Below, piece by piece: positions 28,810 to 36,311 of a DNA stretch of 64,000 nt. Origin of the DNA: Salinigranum salinum. Its GTDB lineage: Archaea; Halobacteriota; Halobacteria; Halobacteriales; Haloferacaceae. Positions within the stretch are counted from its first letter, which is position 1, and each line of letters starts with the position of its first letter. A program made the position numbers and the translations under genes. The stretch spans positions 868,001-932,000 of the forward strand of contig NZ_VTOJ01000002.1 of the NCBI RefSeq assembly GCF_009176545.1. Reading direction: 5' to 3'. The notes below the pieces were generated by a model. It was given only the letters and a program-made list of their open reading frames with translations. It made no database searches and was not told where the DNA came from.

Positions 28810-29703
28810 TCAGGGCAGGTCGACCGGCACGTCTGCCTGCAGACTGGCCGCCTTCACCGTGTTGTACAGCAACATCGTGATCGTCATCGGGCCGACGCCG
28901 CCGGGAACGGGCGTGATGACGCCGGCCTTCTCCTTCGCGGAGTCGAAGTCGACGTCGCCGACGAGTTCGTACCCCTTCTCGTTGTCCGCGTCGACGCGGT
29001 TCACGCCGACGTCGATCACGGTTGCGCCCTCCTTGATCATCGAGCCGTCGACGAGACCGGGGTAGCCCGTCGCGGCGATGACGATGTCCGCCTGGCGGGT
29101 CTTCTCGCCGAGGTCCTGGGTTCGAGAGTGACAGACGGTCGTCGTCGCGTTGCCGCCCGGTGCCTTCTGGATCAGCAGGTTCGCCATCGGCTTGCCGACG
29201 ATGTCCGAACGTCCGACGACGACCGCGTCCGTCCCCTCGGTGTCGACGTCCGCGGCCTCCAAGAGCTTCTGGACGCCGTGGGGCGTGCAGGGCTTGAACC
29301 GGGCGTCGCCGGCGACGAGGCGGCCGACGTTCTCGGGATGGAAGCCGTCGACGTCCTTGATCGGGTCGATGCTCCGGAGCACGGCCCGGGTGTCGACGTG
29401 GTCGGGGACGGGCATCTGGACGAGGATGCCGTGGACGTCGTCGCGGCCGTTGAGCGTCTCGACCGTGTCGAACAGTTCGTCGGCGGACGCGTCGGGCTCC
29501 AGTTCGTGGTGGATGCTCTCGATGCCGAGCTCCTCGCAGGCCCGACCTTTCATCGAGACGTACGTCTCACTCGCGGCGTCGTCGCTCATCAACACCGTGG
29601 CGAGACCGGGCGTCGTGCCCGCCTCGTCGAGCGTCGCGATACAGCCTCGCAGGTCGTCTCTGATCCGGTCGCCGACCGCGTTCCCGTCGAGGACGTGCGT
29701 CAC
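28810..29703 (-). CDS. folD: Methylene-THF dehydrogenase/methenyl-THF cyclohydrolase FolD (copy 1)
   Basis: A 297-residue bifunctional FolD from GTG 29703. The catalytic lysine is in TYVSMKGRACEELGI, VQMPVPDHV corresponds to the QLPLP motif, DVDGFHPENVGRL follows, the Rossmann loop is VVGRSDIVGKP and PVPGGVGPMT closes the active site. It oxidises 5,10-methylene-THF with NAD(P)+ and hydrolyses methenyl-THF to 10-formyl-THF. It is divergent from the dmdA-like gene and near metF-like and fhs, so it links MetF or dehydrogenase products to Fhs. Confidence 0.95.
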   Translation of the reverse strand: MTHVLDGNAVGDRIRDDLRGCIATLDEAGTTPGLATVLMSDDAASETYVSMKGRACEELGIESIHHELEPDASADELFDTVETLNGRDDVHGILVQMPVPDHVDTRAVLRSIDPIKDVDGFHPENVGRLVAGDARFKPCTPHGVQKLLEAADVDTEGTDAVVVGRSDIVGKPMANLLIQKAPGGNATTTVCHSRTQDLGEKTRQADIVIAATGYPGLVDGSMIKEGATVIDVGVNRVDADNEKGYELVGDVDFDSAKEKAGVITPVPGGVGPMTITMLLYNTVKAASLQADVPVDLP

Positions 29704-30192
29704 GGTCGATCACCGCCCGTCGCGTCGGAGTCTACTGGGTGTGTCACGTGTACGTTCATGATTGGCTCACCGATCCGCGCTCGCGCCGTCGATCCGATCG
29801 CCGACCGGGGCGCGGTCGCGGGGAGACAGTGTGGAATCTCCGGACGGACGGTTATGAATTGAGGGGATTGCCTGGCTCGGGTGTTTATCCGGGGCGCACA
29901 CCACCGACGGCGACCCGCGACGCGAGCGTGTGGTCGGCGGGACGCGGGCGAGGGGCCGACGGGGGAGCGCGGGCGAGAGGCCGACGTCGCCCGCCGACGG
30001 ACGCCGTCGAGGTGACGCGACCGGACGGAGCCGACAGCGACCGGAGGTTGGCGGGCGAAACCGCCCGACGACGACGGCGTCGACGGGGGTGGTAACGTCG
30101 GTCGACTGGCGTGCGCGGAGAGCGTCTCTTTATATAAGTGCGCACTACCTGAGGTCCACCATTATTAGTACACGGATGTTTGTTCGGAACCG
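29704..30192. other. 489-bp gap between folD and the dmdA-like gene
   Basis: No gene is apparent. A near-identical 18-bp direct repeat, GCGGGCGAGGGGCCGACG at 29944-29961 and the same with one change at 29969-29986, lies in a very GC-rich centre. The right end carries the promoters of the dmdA-like gene. Confidence 0.55.
30129..30168 (+). promoter_or_regulatory. Two TATA elements upstream of the dmdA-like gene
   Basis: TTTATATAA (30129-30137) and TTATTAG (30162-30168) precede ATG 30193. The proximal element, 25-31 nt away, would give a leaderless mRNA. The distal one is the stronger match and would give a leader of about 30 nt. Two promoters would allow differential use; this is inferred. Confidence 0.55.
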
Positions 30193-31581
30193 ATGTCAGA
30201 GAACGAAGGGCAACTCACGGAGCCAGAGCACCTGAACCATCCGAGCGTCGACCAGTCGGATCGAGTCCTCCCACGAAATCTGCGGCAGTCCGGCGATCCG
30301 GGCATCGAGATGCTCGTCTCGACCCGAGTCAGGAAATCGCCGTTCTTCCACAAGTCGTTCGTCGAGAACGGCGCGTGGCGCGCGACAGTGTACAACAGAC
30401 TCTACCACCCCCGGGGCATGCTGAAGCCGGAAGAGGGAGGGATGATGAAGGAGTACGACGCGCTCGTCAATCACGTGACCCTGTGGGACGTAGCCGTCGA
30501 GCGACAGATCTGCGTGAAGGGGCCCGACGCGGAGGACCTCGTCAACTACGTCATCACGCGCGACGCGACGAAGATCGAGCCGATGCACGGCAAGTACGCC
30601 ATCCTCTGTAACGAGAAGGGTGGCATCCTGAACGACCCCGTGCTCCTCCGGCCCGAAGAGGACGAGTTCTGGTTCTCTATCTCCGACTCCACGCTGATGC
30701 AGTGGCTCGAGGGTGTCAACGTCGGCATGGACTTCGACGTCGAGATCGACGAGATCGACGTCGCGCCGATGCAGGTGCAGGGTCCGAAGTCGACCGACGT
30801 GATGGTCGAAATCGTCGGCGAGGAAGTCCTGGACATCCCGTACTACGGGCTGATGGAGGCCGAGATCAACGGCGTCTCCTGTCTGGTGAGCCAGACCGGC
30901 TTCTCGGGCGAGAAGGGCTTCGAGATCTACGTCCGCGACGCGTCGAAGTACGCCGAACACGTCTGGGACCCGGTCTACGAGAGTGTGAAAGAGCACGGTG
31001 GGATGCAGGTCGCGCCCGCTCACCACCGCCGCATCGCCGCCGGCATCCTCTCGTGGGGCCAGGACATGGACCACGAGACGTCGCCGTTCCAGGTCAACCT
31101 CGGCTACCAGGTCCCCGACGAGAAGGAGGCCGACTACATCGGCAAGGAGGCCCTCGAGGCACAGAAAGAACAGATCGAGAACGGCGACTACCCGTTCGTC
31201 CACAAGCTCGTCGGACTGAAGTTCGCGGGCGAACCCGTGCGCGACTACGCCCCGGACTTCTGGCTCATCTCCGACCCCGACACGGGCGAGGAGTGCGGCT
31301 ACGTCACGTCGCCGTGGTACAACCCCGAACTCGAGACCAACCTCGCGCTCGGCTTCGTCCCGGCCGACAAACTCCAGGCCGACACCGACGCGCTGCTCGA
31401 CGACGAGATCTACGACACCGAAGTGGGAACTGAGTTCCAGATCCACCTGCCGGACGAGTACGCCGAGGAGCCGGGTGAGCCGGTGTACGCGAAGGTGTCG
31501 AAGGTGCCGTTCAAACCCTCGGTGAACCCCAGCGCACGCGAACAGGCCAAACTGCACGCCAAGGAAGACGCCGAGGAGTAG
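30193..31581 (+). CDS. GcvT-fold demethylase of the DmdA type (DMSP or related osmolyte, THF-dependent)
   Basis: A 462-residue GcvT-fold protein. It resembles bacterial DmdA, which moves a methyl group from dimethylsulfoniopropionate to THF, giving methylmercaptopropionate and 5-methyl-THF. Shared landmarks are WDVAVERQ (98-105), RDATK, NEKGGILNDPV (140-150, with the GcvT-type Asp148), FWFSISDS, VQGPKS and GFSGEKGFEIYV. It is about 90 residues longer than Pelagibacter DmdA (369), with a 40-residue N-terminal and a longer C-terminal extension. The MetF-like gene follows on the same strand. DmdA relatives with other substrates exist, so glycine betaine or another methylated onium compound is possible. 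Confidence 0.65.
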   Translation: MSENEGQLTEPEHLNHPSVDQSDRVLPRNLRQSGDPGIEMLVSTRVRKSPFFHKSFVENGAWRATVYNRLYHPRGMLKPEEGGMMKEYDALVNHVTLWDVAVERQICVKGPDAEDLVNYVITRDATKIEPMHGKYAILCNEKGGILNDPVLLRPEEDEFWFSISDSTLMQWLEGVNVGMDFDVEIDEIDVAPMQVQGPKSTDVMVEIVGEEVLDIPYYGLMEAEINGVSCLVSQTGFSGEKGFEIYVRDASKYAEHVWDPVYESVKEHGGMQVAPAHHRRIAAGILSWGQDMDHETSPFQVNLGYQVPDEKEADYIGKEALEAQKEQIENGDYPFVHKLVGLKFAGEPVRDYAPDFWLISDPDTGEECGYVTSPWYNPELETNLALGFVPADKLQADTDALLDDEIYDTEVGTEFQIHLPDEYAEEPGEPVYAKVSKVPFKPSVNPSAREQAKLHAKEDAEE

Positions 31582-31637
31582 TCCCGTCGGCTGCTCCCGA
31601 TTCGTGAACCGGCGCGACGACGACCGCGGTCGCCGCA

Positions 31638-31645
31638 TTTATAAA
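31638..31645 (+). promoter_or_regulatory. TATA element of the metF-like gene
   Basis: TTTATAAA lies 99-106 nt before ATG 31744, so transcription should begin near 31668 and leave a leader of about 75 nt. An in-frame GTG at 31654 is too close to the TATA to be translated. The gene therefore has its own promoter besides any readthrough from the dmdA-like gene. Confidence 0.5.
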
Positions 31646-31743
31646 CACCACAGGTGACCGGACGGTACTGTCTTCACCACGGAACCGCTACTGCGAACAA
31701 GGACCGGCGGCTGGGCGACCACGACCGCGGGAACAGGAACATC

Positions 31744-32604
31744 ATGTCACTCACGTCACGTTCGAAGGCGACGACGGAAGGGGTACAGCGACTGCTCGGG
31801 AAGCCGAAGTTCGAGCTGATGCCGTTCGACAGTTTCGGCGGGCAGATGACACACCTGCCAGAGGGGGCGACGGTGACGATCACCGCGTCGCCGACGCTGG
31901 GCATCGCCCCGACGATCGACTGGACGGAGAAAGCGGCCGCAGAGGGGTTCGAGGTCGTCCCTCACCTCGCCGCCCGCTACGTCGAGAGCGAGGAGCACCT
32001 CGAGGAGATCGCACAGCGGATCACGGCGGCGGGGGTGACGCGGATCTTCGTCCCCGGCGGCGAGCGCGAGGAGCCGGCCGGCCCGTACGAGTCGGCGTAC
32101 GACCTGCTCGTGGCGCTCGACGACCTCGGCTACGAGTTCGAGGAGGTCGGCATCACCGGCTACCCCGAGGGCCACCACTTCGTCGACGACGAGACGATGG
32201 CCGAGGCGATGGCGAAGAAGGAGCCGTACGCCACCTACATCGTCACCCAGATCTGCTACGACCCCGAGACCGTGGTCGAGTGGGTCGACGAGATCCGCGA
32301 CCGGGGCGTCGAGTTACCCGTCGAGGTTGGCATCCCGGGCGTCATGAAGTACCAGCGTCTGCTGGGCATCTCGCAGAAGGTCGGCGTCGGCGACTCGATC
32401 GGTTTCCTCCGGAAGACTACCGGCGTCGTCGACTTCGTCCGACAGCTCGTCGGCTCGCGCGGGAAGTACACGCCCGACAAGCTCATCGACGGGCTCGCCC
32501 CCTACACCGACGACCCCCACTACCGGATCCAGGGCGTCCACATCTACACGTTCAACCAAGTGCCCGACACCGAGGCGTGGCGCCAGGAACGGCTCGGGGA
32601 GTGA
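31744..32604 (+). CDS. Methylene-THF reductase-like protein (MetF family)
   Basis: A 286-residue TIM-barrel protein of the MetF family, FAD-linked enzymes interconverting 5-methyl-THF and 5,10-methylene-THF. Matching parts include EVVPHLAARYVES, RIFVPGGEREEP, VGITGYPEGH, YIVTQICYDPETVVEWVDEIRDRG and VEVGIPGVM. The loop that carries the FAD-associated Asp in bacterial MetF (RGD) reads GGERE here, so flavin chemistry or specificity may differ. Placed after the DmdA-type gene it would oxidise the methyl-THF formed there. Methionine synthesis is the alternative role. Confidence 0.8.
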   Translation: MSLTSRSKATTEGVQRLLGKPKFELMPFDSFGGQMTHLPEGATVTITASPTLGIAPTIDWTEKAAAEGFEVVPHLAARYVESEEHLEEIAQRITAAGVTRIFVPGGEREEPAGPYESAYDLLVALDDLGYEFEEVGITGYPEGHHFVDDETMAEAMAKKEPYATYIVTQICYDPETVVEWVDEIRDRGVELPVEVGIPGVMKYQRLLGISQKVGVGDSIGFLRKTTGVVDFVRQLVGSRGKYTPDKLIDGLAPYTDDPHYRIQGVHIYTFNQVPDTEAWRQERLGE

Positions 32605-32889
32605 CCGCGTCGCGCCGACCGACGCGGACGACGGATTCGCCGTCGCCTCGCCCGGTCGTCGGGTCCCGCCCCCGTCGAACCTGTTCGTGGACTCTCTTCA
32701 GCCCCGCACCCGTTCGTCGGCTCTCTTCGTCGGCTCGTTCGACTCGGTGTCCGCCGCGTCCGTGACGTGCCCGTGACGGGTGTTCGATCCCGTGTTCCGA
32801 GGTCTCGATCTTCGCTCTCGACGTTCGACGGCACGGCCTCACGACGAGGGCGCGGGCCGGAACCGGATCGGTGGACGGGACCGAGCGGT

Positions 32890-33468
32890 TTACGGTAGAC
32901 GTCGACGGGCGCACGAACGGTAGACGACGTAGAGGTCGTCGCCGTGTGTCGCGACACCGATGCCGGTGCGGAACGTCCCGGCGCGTTCGAGGAGGGCCGC
33001 GTCGTCCGCGGCCACGAGCGCCTCGAGCAGATCCGTGGCGATCGCGTCGGCGACCGCGGGATCGACCGGCTCGCTCGGGTCGGCGGCCCACCCGTGCGAC
33101 GCGACCGACTGACGGATCAGGAGGTCGTCACACCGGTCGCTCCCCGTGAGATGCGGGCCGGTCGCCGGCGGTCCCGTCTCGTTGGTCCCTCCCGAGGAGC
33201 GGTTACTGGCGGCGACCGCGACGGCCGCCGACTGCGCGGAGCGTGTGATATCCCCCACCCGTCGGGGCGGATCGAGCCCCTGCGCTGTCCGCCACTCGGT
33301 GACATCCGTCCAGAGTGCGTCCCTGACCTGTCGCTCGCGCGCGTCGATCTCTTCGGCCGGGAGCAGCTCACCCCGCGAGTGCTGGACGCCGCCCCACATG
33401 GCAGTGAAGACGACGAGGAAGATCGCACCGATCGTGAGCACGTCCAGATCTGTCCCGTGAGATGGCAC
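32890..33468 (-). CDS. Membrane-anchored CAP-like protein, copy 1
   Basis: A 192-residue protein with an N-terminal anchor helix (LTIGAIFLVVFTAMWGGVQ) followed by an outward or inward acidic domain. It is a paralogue of the protein at 34084-34671. Shared marks are the GGVQxxRGEL turn, W.....E.R...GLDP and the end GIGVATHGDDLYVVYRSC. The ending resembles CAP/SCP (cysteine-rich secretory, PR-1) domains, whose proteins have VGVxxxGxxxYVTQxF. The HxxE metal motif of CAP proteins is not clear. Function unknown; perhaps an exported peptidase-like or ligand-binding domain. Confidence 0.6.
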   Translation of the reverse strand: MPSHGTDLDVLTIGAIFLVVFTAMWGGVQHSRGELLPAEEIDARERQVRDALWTDVTEWRTAQGLDPPRRVGDITRSAQSAAVAVAASNRSSGGTNETGPPATGPHLTGSDRCDDLLIRQSVASHGWAADPSEPVDPAVADAIATDLLEALVAADDAALLERAGTFRTGIGVATHGDDLYVVYRSCARRRLP

Positions 33469-33587
33469 TGTGTCACAGTACGGTCGTTGGAAAAATACCC
33501 TTGTCGGCGCTCCGACCGTGGGTCAGGGCGCGGACGGGACGAGAGACCGGCCGAAACGAACCGAACACCGTCGTCTCGACGGCCGCC

Positions 33588-33863
33588 TTACGGCGCCTTC
33601 CGCTCGCGGTACACCGGCCGCAGGTCGGTGACGCCCTTGTTGTAGCCCAGCCACACGCTCAGAACCGACGCCGCGAACACGAGGTAGACGGGGAAGACGA
33701 CGACCAGCACGAAGCCGACCAGCAGCAGGGTGAGCTGGCCAGCCCAGTAGAGGAAGCCCACGCAGGCGAGGGCGACGACCGCCGCAGCCACGATCCCCGT
33801 TCGGAACGCGCTCCGAGCGCTCGCGCCAGGGGTTACTCTCAAACGAGTCACGTTGTCCAACAC
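33588..33863 (-). CDS. Small two-TM membrane protein
   Basis: A 91-residue protein from GTG 33863. Two hydrophobic segments (about residues 22-45 and 48-68) are followed by a polar end NKGVTDLRPVYRERKAP. A TATA-like TTTATTTG lies 17-25 nt upstream. It sits between two CAP-like paralogues. Function unknown. Confidence 0.6.
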   Translation of the reverse strand: MLDNVTRLRVTPGASARSAFRTGIVAAAVVALACVGFLYWAGQLTLLLVGFVLVVVFPVYLVFAASVLSVWLGYNKGVTDLRPVYRERKAP

Positions 33864-34083
33864 TACGCGTCGCAGTCAAATAAACCTGTCACTGTTCCAC
33901 CGCAGAGACCGTTGGTATCGTCCGACACAGCGTCTAAAATGGACGAATGTGATTAATTCCACGGTGCGTTCGACACGGGGAAGCGGTCGAGCCGAAGGAC
34001 GCGGACGGCGTGTAGCCGACGGCAGGTCGAGTGGCGCGCACGCGGAGCAAGACACTTGACCGTCGCACGACAAGCGTTCACTG

Positions 34084-34671
34084 ATGGCGTCCAGCCCTGG
34101 CGGGCTCAGTCTCCTCGCGATCGGCACGATATTCGTCGTCGTCTTCGCGGCGATGTACGGCGGGGTGCAGTACGCCCGGGGTGAGCTGATCGACCACGAA
34201 CCGGCCTCGGCACTGGAGACGGAGCTCCGCGACGACCTCTGGGAGGAGATCAACGACGAGCGGGCCACCCGCGGCCTCGATCCCGCCCAGCGTGACTCGG
34301 CCACGAGAGCGGGCGCACAGGAGACGGCCAGCCGGCTCACCACGATGGCGTACTTCGGCGAACCGACGGCGGCCGGCATCCGCCCGGACGCGGACGAGCT
34401 GCTCCCGAACCGGATGGGGTTCTGTTACCAGACGCCGGTGAAGCTCACCGTCGAGCCGACGGCCGGTGACGAGAACGGGGCGGACGCCGACCGGGGCGGC
34501 GTCGCCGGGGTGCCGACCCGCGCCGTCGCCGAGCAGGTGGTCGAACTACTCGCGAGCGACGCCAGTACCGACGTGTTCAGCCGCTCGAACGACCAGAAAC
34601 ACGGACTCGGTGTCGCCGTCAGCGGCGACGTCGTCTACGTCGTCTACCGGACCTGTGCACTGGGATACTGA
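34084..34671 (+). CDS. Membrane-anchored CAP-like protein, copy 2
   Basis: A 195-residue paralogue of the protein at 32890-33468. An N-terminal helix (LLAIGTIFVVVFAAMYGGVQYARGEL) is followed by a CAP-like stretch: DLWEEINDERATRGLDPAQRD, an AxxxAxRLTTMAYFG segment as in SCP proteins, and GLGVAVSGDVVYVVYRTC at the end. Cysteines are at the GFCYQT and RTC positions and could form a disulfide outside the cell. The two copies face outward from a small membrane gene. Family call rests on the general CAP pattern. Confidence 0.62.
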   Translation: MASSPGGLSLLAIGTIFVVVFAAMYGGVQYARGELIDHEPASALETELRDDLWEEINDERATRGLDPAQRDSATRAGAQETASRLTTMAYFGEPTAAGIRPDADELLPNRMGFCYQTPVKLTVEPTAGDENGADADRGGVAGVPTRAVAEQVVELLASDASTDVFSRSNDQKHGLGVAVSGDVVYVVYRTCALGY

Positions 34672-34723
34672 GCCTGCGACGAGACGGCTGAACGTACAAG
34701 TGGCTCGCCGCGCAATCGCCACC

Positions 34724-35620
34724 GTGTCGACGAGACGGCTACGCGGCGACCCGGTCGCCGCGACGCTCCGAGCCGAGGTCCGCGAACGGGTCGCGACGCT
34801 CGGCGAGCGCGGGCGCGTCCCCACGCTCGCCACGGTGTTGATGAGCGACGACCCGACCGACGAGCGGTTCGTGGAGCTGAAGCACGACGCCTGTGACGAG
34901 GTGGGGATCGAGACGCGGGACTGCCGATTCGCCCCCGACGCCCCGGCACAGGAGCTGTACGAGACCGTCGAGCGGCTCTCCACCGCGGTGGCCGTCGACG
35001 CCGTCTTCGTCCAGGTGCCACTCCCCGAACGGGTGTCGGTGCCCGAGGTGCGACGGCGGATCGTTCCCGAGAAGGACGTCGACTGTTTTCACCCCGAGAA
35101 CGTCGGTCGCCTCGTCGCCGGCGACCCCCGGTTCGTCCCGGCGACTCCCGCCGCCGTCCAGCACCTGCTGGCGGCGTACGGGATCTCGACCGCGGGGCAG
35201 GACGTCGTGATCGTCGGGCGCTCGGACGCCATCGGGAAGCCGCTGGCGAACCTCCTCGTCGGGAAGGGTCCCGGCGGCGACGCGACGACGACCGTCTGTC
35301 ACTCCTACACGCGAAACCTCGCGGCGAAGACCCGCCGGGCCGACGTCGTCGTGACGGCGTGTGGCGTGCCGGAACTCGTCGACGGCTCGATGCTCTCGCC
35401 GGGGGTCGTCGTCGTCGACGTGAGCGCGAATCGGCGGTCGAAGAGCGGCGACGGTGGTGGGTCCGGCGGCGAACTCGTCGGCGACGTCGACTTCGAGAGC
35501 GCGACGGAGAAGGCGAGCGCGATCACGCCGGTGCCCGGGGGGATCGGCCCGGTCACGCTCGCGGCACTCGTGGGGAACGTGGTTCGGGCGGCCGAGGGAC
35601 GAGCCGGGAACGACGAGTGA
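34724..35620 (+). CDS. FolD paralogue (copy 2)
   Basis: A second FolD-like protein of about 298 residues from GTG 34724 (GTG 34700 also in frame). The catalytic lysine in RFVELKHDACDEVGI, VQVPLPERV, DVDCFHPENVGRL, VVIVGRSDAIGKP and PVPGGIGPVT are all retained. The body is about half identical by eye to copy 1. DVD-C replaces DVDG, and a Gly/Ser-rich insert sits before the NAD-binding end. Two copies in one window could serve opposite fluxes or different pyridine nucleotides. It converges with pabA. Confidence 0.88.
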   Translation: MSTRRLRGDPVAATLRAEVRERVATLGERGRVPTLATVLMSDDPTDERFVELKHDACDEVGIETRDCRFAPDAPAQELYETVERLSTAVAVDAVFVQVPLPERVSVPEVRRRIVPEKDVDCFHPENVGRLVAGDPRFVPATPAAVQHLLAAYGISTAGQDVVIVGRSDAIGKPLANLLVGKGPGGDATTTVCHSYTRNLAAKTRRADVVVTACGVPELVDGSMLSPGVVVVDVSANRRSKSGDGGGSGGELVGDVDFESATEKASAITPVPGGIGPVTLAALVGNVVRAAEGRAGNDE

Positions 35621-35672
35621 CGGATCGCACGCGCCAGCGCTGGTGCCGGTGCCGGTGAATCGCGAGAACGTG

Positions 35673-36311
35673 CTACGACGTCGGCCCGTTCGAGCAGTCG
35701 CGGACGAACGTCTCGATCATCTGCATACCCACGTCGGTCAGGATGCTCTCGGGGTGGAACTGGACGCCCTCGTGGGGACGGTCGCGGTGACGCACGCCCA
35801 TGACGACCTCGCGCTCGTCGTCCGTGCTGGCGGTTTCGGTCAGGCTCTCGGGGAGGTCGTCGCGTTCGACCGCCAGCGAGTGGTACCGTCCGGCGGAGAA
35901 CGTGTCGGGGAGCGCGTCGAAGATGCCGCGGCCGTCGTGTCTGACGATCGAAGGCTTGCCGTGGACGACGTCGGGCGCGTGGCCGACGGGAGCGCCGTTG
36001 GCCGCACAGAGCGCCTGGTGGCCGAGACAGACGCCCAGCGTGGGGTAGGAGAGGTCGCGGAAGATCGGGATCGAGACGCCCGCGTCCTCGGGCGTCCCGG
36101 GGCCCGGGGAGACGACGATGCCGTCGGGATCCAACTCCCGGATGCCGTCGACGTCGATGGCGTCGTTGCGCCGGACGATGACGTCGCCGCCGTCGGGCGC
36201 ACCGACGGCCGCGCCGACGTACTGGACGAGGTTGTACGCGAACGAGTCGTAGTTGTCGACGACCAGTATCCGCGGACCGGCCGTCGCGGTCGTCGCGGAG
36301 GAAGACGCCAT
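35673..36311 (-). CDS. pabA: Glutamine amidotransferase subunit, PabA/TrpG
   Basis: A class I glutamine amidotransferase of 212 residues from ATG 36311. It has ILVVDNYDSFAYNLVQ, oxyanion SPGPGTP, nucleophile Cys in GVCLGHQAL and the His-Glu in QFHPESI. It releases ammonia for its partner, encoded immediately upstream: its ATG overlaps the partner's TGA by one base (TGATG). It acts in aminodeoxychorismate or anthranilate formation. PabA is favoured here because of the surrounding folate genes, but TrpG or a dual role is possible. Confidence 0.85.
   Translation of the reverse strand: MASSSATTATAGPRILVVDNYDSFAYNLVQYVGAAVGAPDGGDVIVRRNDAIDVDGIRELDPDGIVVSPGPGTPEDAGVSIPIFRDLSYPTLGVCLGHQALCAANGAPVGHAPDVVHGKPSIVRHDGRGIFDALPDTFSAGRYHSLAVERDDLPESLTETASTDDEREVVMGVRHRDRPHEGVQFHPESILTDVGMQMIETFVRDCSNGPTS

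Noticed and set aside
30001-30110. Arginine-rich frames in the folD-dmdA gap
   Set aside because: Strong basic bias opposite to the acidic proteome; GC-rich non-coding sequence explains them.
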